DNA of 64,000 bases, from positions 300,001-364,000 of the forward strand of contig JACEEZ010011733.1 in the NCBI GenBank assembly GCA_016584305.1, given 5' to 3'. Positions 47,190-59,639 of this stretch are shown piece by piece. This DNA is from Chionoecetes opilio. Taxonomy: Eukaryota > Arthropoda > Malacostraca > Decapoda > Majidae. Position 1 is the stretch's first letter; the number at the start of each line of letters is the position of its first letter. Under the pieces are notes generated by a model. That model worked only from the letters and a program-made list of their open reading frames with translations. It was not told where the DNA came from and did not search any database. Made by a program: the position numbers and the translations under genes.

Positions 47190-47690
47190 TAGGTAAAACT
47201 GCACAACAACAACTCTAACCATTTTACTTAAAATCTTCCCCTTTACCAAATAAATTGGGGACTTGGTCGGGAACCAGGGTCTTGGGTGGCGGAGACAAAA
47301 ACCGAATACATTTATGTTCGCCTCCAAAAAAGAGTGGCCTGATCTAGGAAAAAATATAAACTGAACTAAAACTAACCTGATGTATTAACCTCCTAGCCTC
47401 CTGGACCCTCCCCCCCGTTGTCCCCTCTATGACCGCTGCCTTTGGACTTGAAATTTTCAAGGAGCTCCGACTTTGTAGAGACAGTGTGGTTTAAACAGGC
47501 CTGATCGCACACGGGAACGTTTGCAGATATGAAGTACAGTAAGTGTACTATATGCTGCTGTAATGTCATTCAGATAATCTTGGAGCAGTGTTTGTGCAGC
47601 TTTGCCTAATATTATATTATGTAATATGTAACAATAAAATACGCATGGTTAATGTTAAGGAGACACAAACATATAAAAAGGATTTTTTCT
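47190..47690 (+). repeat. Direct repeat, copy 2 (partner 46030-46510)
   Basis: See copy 1. Copy 2 shows extra single bases in runs relative to copy 1. Confidence 0.6.
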
Positions 47691-47975
47691 CCAACCATGT
47701 ATCTAGTAGTATCATTATCATTTAGTGTAGACAATCCTCCCATGAATGGTTAAACGTCTATGCTGCTAAATGTAGCTGTTAATTACTATTTTTTTCCTTA
47801 TTTCTCAAGAACTGTTCACTCAGCAACTCCTCAACTATGGTTCCTCCCATCTATTACAAAAATTATTTCAATAGGACGAAAAATGGAGAGAATATATGAT
47901 TCAATACACAAGAATGAATTGAGAACATTAGATCACGACGCAAGGTATTTTACTGTGTGTGTGTGTGTGTCTGTA

Positions 47976-47976
<1 letters not shown>

Positions 47977-48063
<87 letters not shown>

Positions 48064-48098
48064 AGAAGAACGAAGTAGAGAGAAGAGAGAGAGAACGG

Positions 48099-48163
<65 letters not shown>
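47977..48163. repeat. (GA)n microsatellite
   Basis: Two long GA blocks separated by a 60-bp degenerate stretch, preceded by (GT)n at 47955-47971. Confidence 0.98.
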
Positions 48164-48166
<3 letters not shown>

Positions 48167-48486
48167 AATAGGGGAGACACACACAAAAAGACCAAGATAC
48201 ACAACTCTCAAGTCACAAACACAAAAGATAATACAATAATGTACACGCCTTCAATCCACAGCCAAGGCACGAGGGATTTCACTGCAATAATATATATAAA
48301 AAAAGACAAATGTTCATAATACCACATTAATATCACGTTCAATCCTCCAAAATACATATGAATATACGAGCCATTAAACCCCAATGATACAGAACAAATA
48401 TTACTGGTCCATTTCTTCCTTAAAGAAAAAAATCATGCAAATAATTTGGTAATATTTCCTCTTCCGATGGCTTGGTATTTATGTAG

Positions 48487-51400
48487 TAGGGTGGTCCTTA
48501 AAATTGAAACTCGGAAAGTCTAAGCTCCAACCCCCGAAATTCATTGGAATAGTAGAGAAAACTCTCCTGGTGAATTTGTTTCTCAATCGGACAACATTTA
48601 CCCCTCCCTCATCGACCTTGAAGTTTCACCCTGAGGATCAAAAACAACAATCCTTGAAAAAAATAATTTTGTGCCATTCATTCCCAAAATGTTAGCTTAT
48701 AACACACAAAATACAGTGTTTTATAAATGGTTACCTCATTACACAGTTAAATGACCACAATCCACAGTTAATATCAGTGAAAAAAGAAACACCCGAAAAT
48801 TTGACCATTTTCGAACTTCACAAATCTTAAGCAAAATGTCTTTCTACTTCAAATACATAGTTTGTAGCGGCTGTAGCCCAACGTAAATCAAGTGTAACTG
48901 CAGTATATTTTAACACAACATGGAAGTCTAATTTTTGTTCAATGAACACAATCTAAGTCTCTTTAGAAGATTCTAACAGACTACTCACAAGGCTCCTAGG
49001 CCCGTCCGACTTAGTGTTCCTGCTCCTGGTGGGCCGCCACACCAGCAGCCACGGTCTTCTTTCTGTAGTCCGGGAACTCCGCGCGATGACGAGAGACAAC
49101 TTGGAGGAGAAATTGCAGTTGCTCCTCATCCTGAGTTAGCCTTTGATTGTACTCCTGGATGAGGGCAACTCCTCGTTCCGCGTGGTCGTTGATGACCGCT
49201 ATCCCCTGCACGAAGGCCGCCGCTGTCCGGAAGTCTCCCCGCTCCGCCAGGTCGCGGGATCGGCGTCGAGGAAGCCGTCTTCCAGGCGCAGCTTCTGGAA
49301 GAACCGTCGCGTGTTGGTTGATGCCATGTCTTGCAGTTGGAGTCCAGAGACGGCTTGGCTGGGCAGCTTTGGGCGCTTCGCTGGAGATTCATCTCCCACC
49401 GTGGTGTGAAGTGAGGTGAGGATTTGCCTCTTCTCCTCCACCGTGACCAGGGGGTCAAAGAGCGCCAGAGCGACAAGCTCCTCCGAGAGGTACCACAGGT
49501 GCCCTTGCAGCTTGGTCAGAGCTTCCTTGCCCACGTCCCGGTTGACGTCCATGTAGGTCGTCAAATCCTTCAGCAGTTGCAGGTCGTGTCGAGGGGCAGC
49601 TGTGGCCTCCGGAGCCAGTGTCCAGGCTTTCGCGTACAGGCGACTGATGAAGACGGCGATTTGCCGCAGGCCCTTCTCCTCCCTCGATGTGAGCTTGAAT
49701 TGGCTCCGGAACATCCACACCTTCAGTGCGTAGATGGCTTTCGACATCCACCTTGCGTGATGCATGGGTCCGGGGGCTAGGAACCTTACGCCCCGTGGGG
49801 GGACCTAGCCGAGGAAGATCACAGTCAATTCCAGCAGCTCCCGGTAGTCGTCCCGAAGGCCCTTGTGGCTGAGCAGGGTGCTCTGGAACCAGTTCTTGTC
49901 CACAGGGTCCAGCAGAGAACGCACATGGGGGTGGGAATCACCGGACTCGAACTGGCTCTGGTCGATGAACTTTCAGTGATCTTGGAAGCGCTTGAACAGG
50001 ATCACTTCCGAACCTGACGTGGGGCCCATGACCGTCGTGAAAGCCGCAGCGAGGAGCAGCTCAAGGACATGATGGCGGCACGCGAAGTATAGGAGATGTT
50101 TCTTGAGCTGCTGTTCGATCAGGACACAAACCCCGTTGTTCCGGCCTGTGTTGGAGGATGTCGTGTCAAACGATATCCCACCGATGCGCTCAGTAAGGTC
50201 CCAGTCTTCGAGTGCCCCGACAACTGCTTTGGCCATCTCAGAGCCCGTTCCGTTCGGCAGCTTGGGGACGTTGAGGAGCTGCACCGTTCCATTACCTATA
50301 GACCAGAATGGGAAGTCGCTCGACGTTCTCCTTGGTCGTAAGGTCTTGCATCAATTTCCCATCTCAATGAACAATGAGCGTGCAGCCCACCCGTAGCTCC
50401 TCCTTGAGTGCCACACGAGCATCCGTCCGGTATTTCCGCCGATGCCGCCGGATTGAGCTGCGGTTGATGTTCAGCTCGGAGACGTCATGGCCGAGCGAGT
50501 GGGCTGCCGCCGACAGGACATAGACTGCTCCCCGGTCGGTCATCTTGGTTCTGTCCAGACACGCTGCCACACTTGGCGTGATCACGTTTGTCATAGCCCT
50601 CCTGGGGCGCTTTGGAGGTCTCGCTTCTTCGTCGTCTCCGCTCTCCTCCTCAGCGGTCTCATCTGCAGAGGTGGACGACGACTCCAATTACACTGGGGTC
50701 ATGGACGTGCTGGCTTCATCCTCCGTGCGCTGCCTCTGTCGCTCCTGCAGCTCACGGCGTTGAGCGGCGCGGGCCTCCACGGCAGCTAACCGTGTATCGA
50801 CAGATCCCAGCTGTCCACGGCGACCGGGTTCGCGTTGAGCTAGCAGTAATGCCTTATCCTCCTCATTTGTGAGGACGTCCAGGGCATTGGTGGCGGCGAC
50901 ATCGAAGAGATTCTTCGTCCGCTTCTTGAAAGCTTCCTCACGCACCGCTTGAGAGCCAGCTCGCCCCTTGTTCCGCTTGACGTTTCCAAACTCCTTGTGG
51001 AGTTTTTCAATCTTTGCCAGGATGGTGTCCTTTCTCTGGAATGGGATCCTGGCCTTCAACCAGAGCTCAATGACAATTTTCATGACATCATTGGCCGCCT
51101 CCCGCACAGACTTCTTCTCGACCTCGATTCGGCATATCAACAGTCCCAGCACTTCTTCTTCCGAGGGAAGTTGAGACCCGGCAATGCTTTGCAACGGCGC
51201 AATCAAATAGCGACGGTTCACTGCTGCCATGCTTGATAGAATGATAGATTGATGAGTGATGACTCAACCTGAAAAATAAACATTGTTAGGGGGGCGGTGA
51301 GAAAAACGAGTAATACACATTACACATTACACATAATACACTAACACACAGATCGACGTATCACATCAAAAGAGACGATTGGACATTACAGGAACGTTTC

Positions 51401-51619
51401 AAAGTTCAGCACAGGCTGATACGTCGTCGTTCTAATGTCAGCCGCCCCGAGAAACTGAGGCTAAACTTCAAGGTCGATGAGGGAGGGGTAAATGTTGTTG
51501 GAATTAAAAAAAAAAAAAAATGCACGAGGAGAGTTTTCTCGACTATTCTAACGAACTCCGGGGGTTGGAGCTTAAAATAAATTAATTTGAAAATTTACCC
51601 CTCACGAAGGACCACCCTA
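48487..51619 (-). mobile_element. Full-length hAT-type transposon with exact 8-bp TSD
   Basis: Termini TAGGGTGGTCCTT at 48487 and, inverted, at 51607-51619 open inverted repeats of about 150 bp with conserved blocks (AAGCTCCAACCCCCG, GAGAAAACTCTCCT, TTACCCCTCCCTCATCGACC). TTATGTAG is repeated exactly outside both ends (48479-48486 and 51620-51627). An 8-bp duplication and a TAGGG start fit the hAT superfamily (YARNG termini). The 3.13-kb element holds one minus-strand gene. Confidence 0.88.
49011..51236 (-). pseudogene. Transposase of the TAGGG hAT-type element
   Basis: About 740 codons. It starts MAAVNRRYLIAPLQSI (51230) and runs with a coiled, Glu/Arg-rich segment to an in-frame TAA at 50688-50690. 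It continues with an acidic Ser/Glu stretch and a KRPRR basic patch, LNINRSSIRRHRRKYR (helix-turn-helix-like), a TGA at a likely Trp (50364-50366, before DGKLM), a frameshift near 50300, then GISFDTTSSNTGRNNG (50139-50170, candidate catalytic Asp), YFACRHHVLELLL (50060-50092, the C..H element of hAT folds), TGA at 49973-49975, TAG at 49805-49807, HHARWMSKAIYALK (49720-49765), another shift near 49200 and a C-terminus DEEQLQFLLQVVSRHRAEF ending at 49011. It lacks an obvious BED finger. I recognise the family as a multicopy invertebrate one without a familiar name. Confidence 0.78.
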
Positions 51620-51627
51620 TTATGTAG

Positions 51628-52110
51628 AGACCTATATTTAGACTTGATCTATACTGTGGTAGACGTTAAATCATACAACACACTACATAAAGCATCACAT
51701 ACAAATAAAAGAGAAAAAAATATATTCCTCGTTCACAAAGCCTTTCTTCTTTATTCTATCGTTCTTAGTAAACTCAAAAATTTGAAACATATACATTGAA
51801 CCAAATATTACTTCTAATTCAGTAACTACGTATATCAATGTATTAAGAAAGGTTATTTTACACTGTATATCCATTTATATTCCACATACAGTACAGGAGT
51901 CTATAGGTCAAAGTTAAGGTAGCAAGCTACAAACGACTGGATAATGATGTTACCCTTGTCTACCAGCTGCAGCCTCGCCTGGCTGGACTTCCTCACTCTC
52001 GTCTTTTATTAGCGGCGGGCAAGCATGCTCCAGGAGTCAGTCACCGGGGTCACGCACTGAGCTAAGACTATTAGATTTCGTTGTAAGGTCAACTACACAC
52101 TGCACCATCC
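51628..52110. other. No gene seen
   Basis: Unassigned AT-rich sequence. Confidence 0.5.
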
Positions 52111-52117
52111 TTTTTTT

Positions 52118-52118
<1 letters not shown>

Positions 52119-52149
<31 letters not shown>

Positions 52150-52168
52150 CTCTCTCTCCTCTCTTTTC

Positions 52169-52212
<44 letters not shown>
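52119..52212. repeat. (CT)n microsatellite
   Basis: Interrupted CT repeat. Confidence 0.97.
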
Positions 52213-52215
<3 letters not shown>

Positions 52216-53330
52216 CACATACTTAATTTCATGTAGGGCAAAGCAAGAGGTGCGATCCAGCATTGACAGAAAAGCATCATCAACTCTATAGGGTACAAAC
52301 ATGCCGCAAACACACCACCAGATTATATTCTTTTTTCTCGCCTGGAAGGTCCAGGATGATTAAAAGAAATATTCCGATAATTCTAATTCTATGAAAAATG
52401 ACAGTATAAAAAATAGATATGCATATGAGCCATAACATTACAGAAAAAATAGGATCTTGAATTCGATGTTGATGCGGTTTCTCAGCCTCAACTGGACCAA
52501 CTCTGATGCAAGGTTTAAAATCATCCTTTAAGTTTACAATTAATGTCACATAAGCGATGATTATCTGTCGCCACGTACACAGTGAAACGAGTAACACTAT
52601 CCGACTACCTTGACTTCATCGTTCATTCTTAGTCGTCGCTAAGATATCAGACTCAAATAGCTGTGATAAAATGTCACCAGCAATCTCCTGTGGTACCTAT
52701 CGACGAATAGCCATAATATATCTCTCCCTTCCTTTTAGTTTCATATTTGATGTCTCGGTCTTTCTCCTCCCATTTCTTCATCATTTCCTACCATCTTCCG
52801 AGCCATCAACTGCGATATTTGTGATGCCTAAAAAGTTTGGTAGGCGCTTGTTATATGAAAAATTTGGTGCTGATAGCATGACACCATAAAACAATCATGG
52901 CATCAAAGTAAATGCCTAGTAGCCACCTAATCTCCAAATACCAAAACTCACTATTCGCTAATTTTATTGTACACAACGCATTCATTCCAAGCGAAATTTC
53001 AATCACAATTCATTCAGCGTAAAAACGCTGAATTAAGATTATAGTAAACGTGTCGGTGTACTTGGTTTTACAACAACTTAGAGCGACAAACTGAAAAGCA
53101 GGTCCAAATAAGCCAACACGATGTAGAGGAAACAATCTTCAATCTTACCCAACCTTCAATCTGACTTTTAGAACCCCTGCCATCCATATAACCTCCCTGC
53201 CTGACAACCTTTACAACACTATTAACCCATAATGACCGGTTTTTGTTGTTGTTTTATGGCCTATGAAAATGACGTCATTTTTTCAAGCCTGTCAACAAAC
53301 ATTCCTCCGATCATGTATGTTTGACGATCT
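52213..53330. other. No gene seen
   Basis: Unassigned. Readings are at most 103 codons and show no motif. Confidence 0.5.
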
Positions 53331-53336
53331 GAGTTA

Positions 53337-53379
53337 CCCCCCCCCCCCCCCACACACACACACGCGCGCGCATACACAT

Positions 53380-53440
<61 letters not shown>
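53337..53440. repeat. C-run, (CA)n, (GC)n and (GA)n compound microsatellite
   Basis: C13, CACACA, CGCGCG, then GA about 28 units. Confidence 0.96.
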
Positions 53441-53444
<4 letters not shown>

Positions 53445-54480
53445 CTGTAGTCGTTATACTGTTGTTGGTAATGTATAGGTAGGTGGTGGTGGTGGTGGAG
53501 GTGGTGGTGGTTTCCTTTCTACTGATCTTACTCCTAATCCTTCAATTCTACATCCTCATCCCTCTGTTCTTCATTCTCCTCCTCCTCCTACCCCTATCAA
53601 CACCTTCGTTTATATCGAATCCTTGTATCTTCCTTCTTGCTGATGTAATATATTATGGCACAGCAGACGTCAATGATTATACAACGAGGAGGATACGAAG
53701 TGCGATAACCAGGAGGACTAGGTAGGCGGGGACGCGAGGGGACGATGAGGAGATGGAACACGAGGACGAATGCGGTGGTGAGGATAAGAGTGAGAGATGA
53801 GTGTGGAAGAGATTAAGAAGGAAAGGAAGGACGACTGATGATGATGATGATGATGATTAGGTGGTGTGGTAGTGGTAGTGGTAGTGGTGGTGGTAGTGTA
53901 TTAGTAGTAATAGTAGTAGTAATTGGAGGAATAAATAAAGAACGGTAAGAAGAAAAAGAAGATGAGAAATAAAGAGAACAACAACTACGAAAAATATAAA
54001 AGTAGTAATGGTAACAACAACTATAGTAGCAGCATGATAATATAATAAGAATACCAAAACTAAATACGTTAATGGAAAAAATGACGACAACAATGAGAGT
54101 AACAAGCAATAATACTTCGGCGAGTCTGACTCCTGAACCATTAAGGGAATCTTGGAGGCAGGACCGACAGCTCCTTTGTTATATGGCTTTGCAGGATTAA
54201 TTCGTGCTTACTAATCATGTCGACAGCCACACCAAGCTTGCAAACTTATTACTCACTACATTACACAAAACTATTCACCTCAATAATCAGTCGAGACGCT
54301 CAAATGTGCATTTTTATATTTTTGGATTTTTGGATTCATATCTGCATTTACTGATAAAGTAACCGTTACAGTCACAACACATTTGACATTATTATATTTG
54401 ACAATCACTCTCTGAATTGCTATTTATGTATGTATGTGCATAATTATATATACATACATATATGTGTATATAAATATAAC
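53441..54480. other. No gene; trinucleotide-rich DNA
   Basis: (GGT)n at 53481-53512, (GAT)n at 53834-53857 and (GTA)/(GTG) repeats at 53865-53925. The rest is unassigned. Confidence 0.6.
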
Positions 54481-54484
54481 AGAT

Positions 54485-54522
54485 AGATAGAGAGAGAGAT
54501 AGAGAAGAGAGAGATAAGAGAG

Positions 54523-54554
<32 letters not shown>

Positions 54555-54600
54555 AGGAGAGAGGAGAGGGGGAGAGAGAGAGAGAGAGGAAAGAGAGAAC
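54485..54600. repeat. (GA)n microsatellite, interrupted
   Basis: Preceded by (TA)/(CATA) repeats from 54430. Confidence 0.96.
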
Positions 54601-54609
54601 GCGAGAAAA

Positions 54610-55106
54610 TGAGAGAATGAAAGAAAAAAAACTCACGAGGCAATGATGAAAACAATAAAACTGACTTAATGGTAGTTTAACTAAGCATACTAGTTAATTT
54701 AACAGCGAATGAGAATAATCAAATCATAGCTATTACCACTTTTAGCTTATAACAACAAAAATAAGAAAAAACTACAAGCGAAAGAAAAGGGAAATGTTAA
54801 CGAGATTCCATTAAATTTCGGTTAACAAGAAAACGGTAAGTTAAGAAACATCACATTAATACAAAACAACAAAATAACATGTTGCTATATCTGCATAGGT
54901 TAAAGGAGACAGTTGTTATGCCTGCAAATGTTACATCTTTGATTCTCTTTCTCTCGTTGTTGTGCCCGAACTACAGCGTCTAGGCAAACTTTAAATGAAT
55001 ATATTTAGTAAGCATAAACATAATGAAGATAAATTGCAGCTACGTGAACAATGAATCACCACTAATTAACTCACCAGAATAAAGGTATAATAAACATCCC
55101 CTAACT
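54610..55106. other. No gene seen
   Basis: Unassigned AT-rich sequence. Confidence 0.5.
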
Positions 55107-55514
55107 CAGTGTTTCTTAACCGTGGGTGCTAGCACCCCAGGGGGTGCTGATTATCAATGTTAGGGGGTTGCTGGTAAATTATGCATATATGGCGGTAAAA
55201 TGTTAGAGTTCATCGGGTATGGATACAAAAGTATCCGGAGGGATACTTTTTTGAAGCGATTACTAGTTTTATTGATAAACTTATCCTCATTATACTGGAT
55301 TTCAGGAAAGTGTACTTCCACTCTTGTGCTGATATCTGACGTGAGACGGTGCGACCATTCCATTTGGATGGTAGAACTGGATATTGTCCAAGAGTCAGCC
55401 AAGAAGATGAAGAATTGCTCTGTCCAGCGATGTCATCGGGCAGGGAGATTTGTCATATATGAGTTGCGACATCTTGTACGCAGATTGTTCAGGAGATTTA
55501 AGGACAGTCCCCAT

Positions 55515-57990
55515 CAGTTAGTCCTCCAGTTGGATGACAACTGATGTTCCAACATGAAGTCAACTACTTTTGTATACCCATTCATCAATGATGGTGAAAC
55601 TTAAGATGATTCTCTTCTGTGAGGCATTGCAAACAACGACGAGCAAGCGGAGTATCTCGACCTTGGACGAGTTCTTTGAGTTCATGGGTAGTCCTCCTTT
55701 GTTCTACTTCCTTCTTCTTATCTTCCTCTCTTATGTTTTTGCTTTTTTAATCTTTCCTTGCTGTTGAGATATTCTGAGTGGGATGCCCTTAAGGTCAGTC
55801 CTTAGTCAAGGGGTGTATATCATGACCTGTCGACAGAGACTTTGCATGTCCTCATCTCTATCTCTTGCTAAAACAGCTTCTAAGAGTTAGGTGTCCTGTG
55901 GCGTCCTGGTGTCCTTTTTGTTTCTCCCTCCCATTTGCTTGGTCTTTACGGGGCCTTATCCGCCCATGTATGAGTATGTTTTCACATTTTGGGGAGGATC
56001 CACTCATACAGCTCTCCTAAACAGGGTTGATCAAACTTTCCGTCTCATCAACTTCTCTCCTCGGACTGACTGTCTTCAATCTTTAAATCCCCCCGCCGCA
56101 ATTTGCTTCTCTTTGCTCTCTTCTACCGTTATTTCATGCTCACGTGCTCTTCTACTTGCTAACTGCCATGCCTACCCCCTCTCCCGCGGCCTCGCAGCAA
56201 CAAACTTTCTACCATCTCATCCCTATTCTGTCCATCTTCCTAATGCACGAGTTAATCATTATCTTTACTCTTTCATCCCTTCACTGGTTTAACTCTGGAA
56301 CCTCTTCCTGTTTCTATTTTTCCACTTCCTATGACCTTAAATCTTTTCAAAGAAGAGTTTTAACAAACACCCTCCCGAACTAAATGGCTCCCCCCTTTTT
56401 TATTTTTATTTTCTTACTGGGCCTCTTTATAGGGACTGGCAACTAAGCGGGCTTTGTGTTACCCATTTTTGTTGTGCCTTTGGCCGTTCTTTGTATGTAA
56501 AAAAATAAAAAATAAAAATAATAAATTGTTTCTGATTATTGAGGCCAAGTAATGCTTCCATGGGGAGTTCCCGTGCTACCCGACAGAGGCTTCAACATTG
56601 CCCTGGGGCTACATTTACCTTTTGAAATCCCTTCAGTATGTCTTTCCACAGACAGGGACTCTAGGCTGTACCATATTCGGAAGTCAAATCATTCTTTTTT
56701 GCCTTTGCCTACACCGGATTCCGAACCGAGCAACACCAGATTTGCACCAAACACGGGCGCGTTAACCATTTCTGTCATAAGGACGTCCCGCTTACTTAAG
56801 TGGTTCTTGTGTATTTATATTCATTACATGAGAAGCAATCAGATCAATTGGAGAAGTAGGGTCGGTCTGCTACCGAATGTGCCCAGCCATGACAGGGAAT
56901 TAGTTGGCTTTACTGCTTTTGTAAAGGAGAGGGTAACCATATTCATCATGAAGCACTGTGTATCCATCGCCCATGCTGTTCGCTGCAAAGATGTTAATTG
57001 CCCGCCTCACTCAAGAATTCTATCTGTCTGTGTTCAAGTTGTTATTCATCCGGGGTTCGTCCTTTTAACCCACAAACTGTTCAACTCATATACTTTTGTA
57101 GGAGATGGGAAGTGAACACTAACTCCTTCTCTTCCACACAGAGTGCGGTGGCTCTCAACATCGTCAATCTTGACCCGTAGTGCAGAGCTCAAGGAGAGCT
57201 TGCATAATATTCCTCCAGAGTATTCAGAATACGTTGGTTGAAATTTCGGAGCAAGAAATGTTCATCCTCTGTCTCTCATCCTATCTGGCAGACATTTTCA
57301 GCCATTTGATTAAACGTCACTTGTCCCTGCATTCATGTTTCTAACAATCTTGTTTTGTGGCAGAGAAAGTAGACTCCCTCAAGAGAAATGCTCTCACTCT
57401 GGATCATCGAATCCGGGAGGGAATGTGGAAGCTTTCCTATCCTGGATGAGAAATTGGGGAATAAGACAGTCAGTCCCTGTGCTTGTAGAAAATATTATTG
57501 CTCAACTCTCGCAGCTCTTGAGACCACCATGACAAAGTACTTTTTCCAAGGCTCAATATTTCCAAGAATGATTCAGCATCCCTTCATGGCAGACATAAGT
57601 GATGCTGACACCCTGAGAGGAAGCTTTTGATTCTGCATGTTGATCCAGGGTTGTCAGACAATTCCGTCATTACCATTGTCTTGTCGTCTGGTGTGATCAG
57701 TTGGTAGCGTACCTGGACGGCAAGGGCAGCGCTGGAGATGATTTCATTCAATTTCCAACTTTGAAATTCTATCTGTTGATAATAGGCATTCATTCTCCAC
57801 CCATGCTCCAGATTAAAAAAAAAAAACAAAACCTTGCCCGGAACCGCTTTAAGGTAGGCTGCTCCCAACGACATGAGGGTGGCTTGACCACTTGAAGCCT
57901 CGATTTCAGAAACTATCGCACATAAGCACAGAACAAAAATCACATTGATGAGTGTATGTTCAATTACCCTACTGTTTTGTTTGAGTGAGA
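55515..57990 (+). pseudogene. ZBED5/FAM200-like hAT transposase, interrupted by LINE
   Basis: Pieces before the insert: HQLVLQLDD (55520-55543, first catalytic Asp) then, after a stop, CSNMKSTTFVYPFINDG, a frameshift, CEALQTTT and TLDEFFEF (55620-55685). After the insert: RSNQINWRSRVG (56830-56870), GFTAFVKERVTIFIM (56905-56955), the H-C region and RIRE.GMW (57405), FPRMIQHPFMADISDADT (57560-57615) and a C-terminal part with APRHEG.L (57875). Multiple stops. The mirrored copy on the minus strand near 63611-62435 reads the same gene with different small errors. Confidence 0.75.
55690..56545 (+). mobile_element. Jockey/CR1-like LINE 3' fragment nested in hAT-2
   Basis: The plus strand at 55980-56370 encodes GGSTHTALLNRVDQTFRLIN, then NPPAAICFSLLSS, SHPYSVHLPNARVNHYLYSF and YDLKSFQRRVL, with frame changes: the C-terminal region that follows the reverse transcriptase in Jockey/CR1-type elements. 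It ends with an A-rich tail (56500-56525). It separates two parts of the hAT-2 transposase, DEFFEF before and RSNQINW after. The exact 5' limit and target-site duplication are not clear. Confidence 0.7.
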
Positions 57991-58343
57991 TGTCCTGCTC
58001 TTAACTTCTTTTTTCGTCTTTTCGTATTTGTTTTTGCCGATAGTATTGGGCATCCTTGACGTTTGTATTTTTGTTGAATTAACAAAATATATGATCAAAC
58101 GTACTTCCAATTCCACTTTAATTTATCCCATTACGTAGTAGTGTATCAACCGTAGTTTTTCTTATTTTTTTATTTTTTATTTAAACATACATATACAGAT
58201 AAGCCCAAAGGTGCACTGTTCCATGTGCTACCTATCATAGGGCAAGTCTTTGTAACCAGATGTTAGCCAGAGTTAGGGGGTGCTGGACTTCTAGAACTGA
58301 CTACAGGGGGGTGCTGAGGGTCGGAAAAGGTTAGAAACACCTG

Positions 58344-59234
58344 ACCTAACTAATCGTTTCACCCTCACAGTCACGCCCTCCTTCCATTACACACACACAA
58401 ACACACACCAGACCATACACAAACACACCACACACACACAGCACACACACACACACACCACACAACAACACACACAGAAAAAAAAAACACACAGGTACTT
58501 GAATCACTAATCTCCTCTTTATCAATGTTGTTTTTTTCCGTCTTTCACTTTTGTTCACAGTACAAGGCTTTCTTAAGGGTGTTCGCTCGTCACCTTTGAC
58601 CCATATACAGTCCCTTCTTTACCCACGCTAACTGACCACTCGCCACTAGCTGCCATTCATTCCTTTTCGTAGTGTCCTTTACCACCACTAATCTTCCAGC
58701 CCCTCCCCCTTGCTCCCTCCCTCCCCGCCATCACAGGATTTCATCGATGCCGCCTGCCTATAAGGCTGCCCCTGCCCCCTGGCCTTAAGGGAAGAACCGT
58801 TATCACAGGTGAGATGAGACCGCCACGTGTGTGTGTTGAGTGTGTGTGTGAGAGTTGTGTGTGTGTGTGTGTGTGTGTGCTGGTGCGTTGAGTGTGTGCG
58901 TTCGTGTGCGTGTGCTGTGTGTGTGTGGTGTTTTGTGTGTGTGTGGGGGGGAGCGGTTGTGCATCTACAATAATCAATTACTCTAACTTATTTTATATAA
59001 CAGATACACTTGCCAGTGATTTAAGAAGGCTACCTAGCTAGTCTAGACGAAAGGATTGCATTTATATAACGAGGAGAAGCATATATTGAAGACTATCAAT
59101 CGCTCTTGTGATGAAGACAATTGATGGAGTACAAGTTCTATAAACTTTAAAAAGAAATCAGAACTCAGACGGGTGATGAATCACGCATGAGCATCATTAT
59201 TCAACAACAAATTACCGGAACAGTAACCGTATGA
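58344..59234. other. Spacer with (CA)n and (GT)n, left palindrome arm
   Basis: No gene. CA repeats lie at 58390-58480 and TG repeats at 58829-58945. GCTGCCCCTGCCCC with ACGTGTGTGTG marks a block seen inverted at 61597-61665. Confidence 0.7.
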
Positions 59235-59304
59235 CAGGGTTGTCCAACTATGGGCCCGCGGTCACAAGTGGCCCGCGTTTGATTTTTTATGGCACGGCGG
59301 GCAC

Positions 59305-59348
59305 TCATATTAATATATATATATATATATGTATATATATAATATATA

Positions 59349-59382
<34 letters not shown>

Positions 59383-59385
59383 ATA

Positions 59386-59418
<33 letters not shown>

Positions 59419-59420
59419 TT
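59305..59420. repeat. (TA)n microsatellite
   Basis: Mirrored by (TA)n at 60985-61085 in the right arm. Confidence 0.95.
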
Positions 59421-59639
59421 AACCTATATAAAAACTTAATGTATCTGCGATTTTAAATATTATGTATGTGAAACAATACAAGTTGCTAGAATGACGCTTT
59501 TCCCAAGGGGATTCTGTCCTTTTTTTTGCTACAAATTCTGGCACCCATCCCCAACAGCCACCTCCACTCGCGGATGGGGGATAAATCCTCTGCCTTTGGT
59601 TCTGGGTGTAGTTTGCGTCCACATGGCGTCCCCCCTAAC

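Larger units (their letters stand above)
55107..58343 (+). mobile_element. hAT-2: ZBED5/FAM200-like hAT transposon with nested LINE
   Basis: Ends CAGTGTTTCTTAACCG (55107) and, inverted, CAGGTGTTTCTAACC (58329-58343), each followed inward by AGCACCCC..GGGGGTGCTGA, are hAT termini. CCCTAACT (55099-55106) and ACCTAACT (58344-58351) form an 8-bp target-site duplication with one mismatch. The plus strand carries transposase pieces, and a LINE is inserted within them. An inverted copy of the right part of this element lies at 62074-64000. Confidence 0.84.

Noticed and set aside
47760..48319. Arg/Glu or Ser/Leu-rich readings at (GA)n tracts, here and elsewhere
   Set aside because: Microsatellite translations in several frames on both strands.
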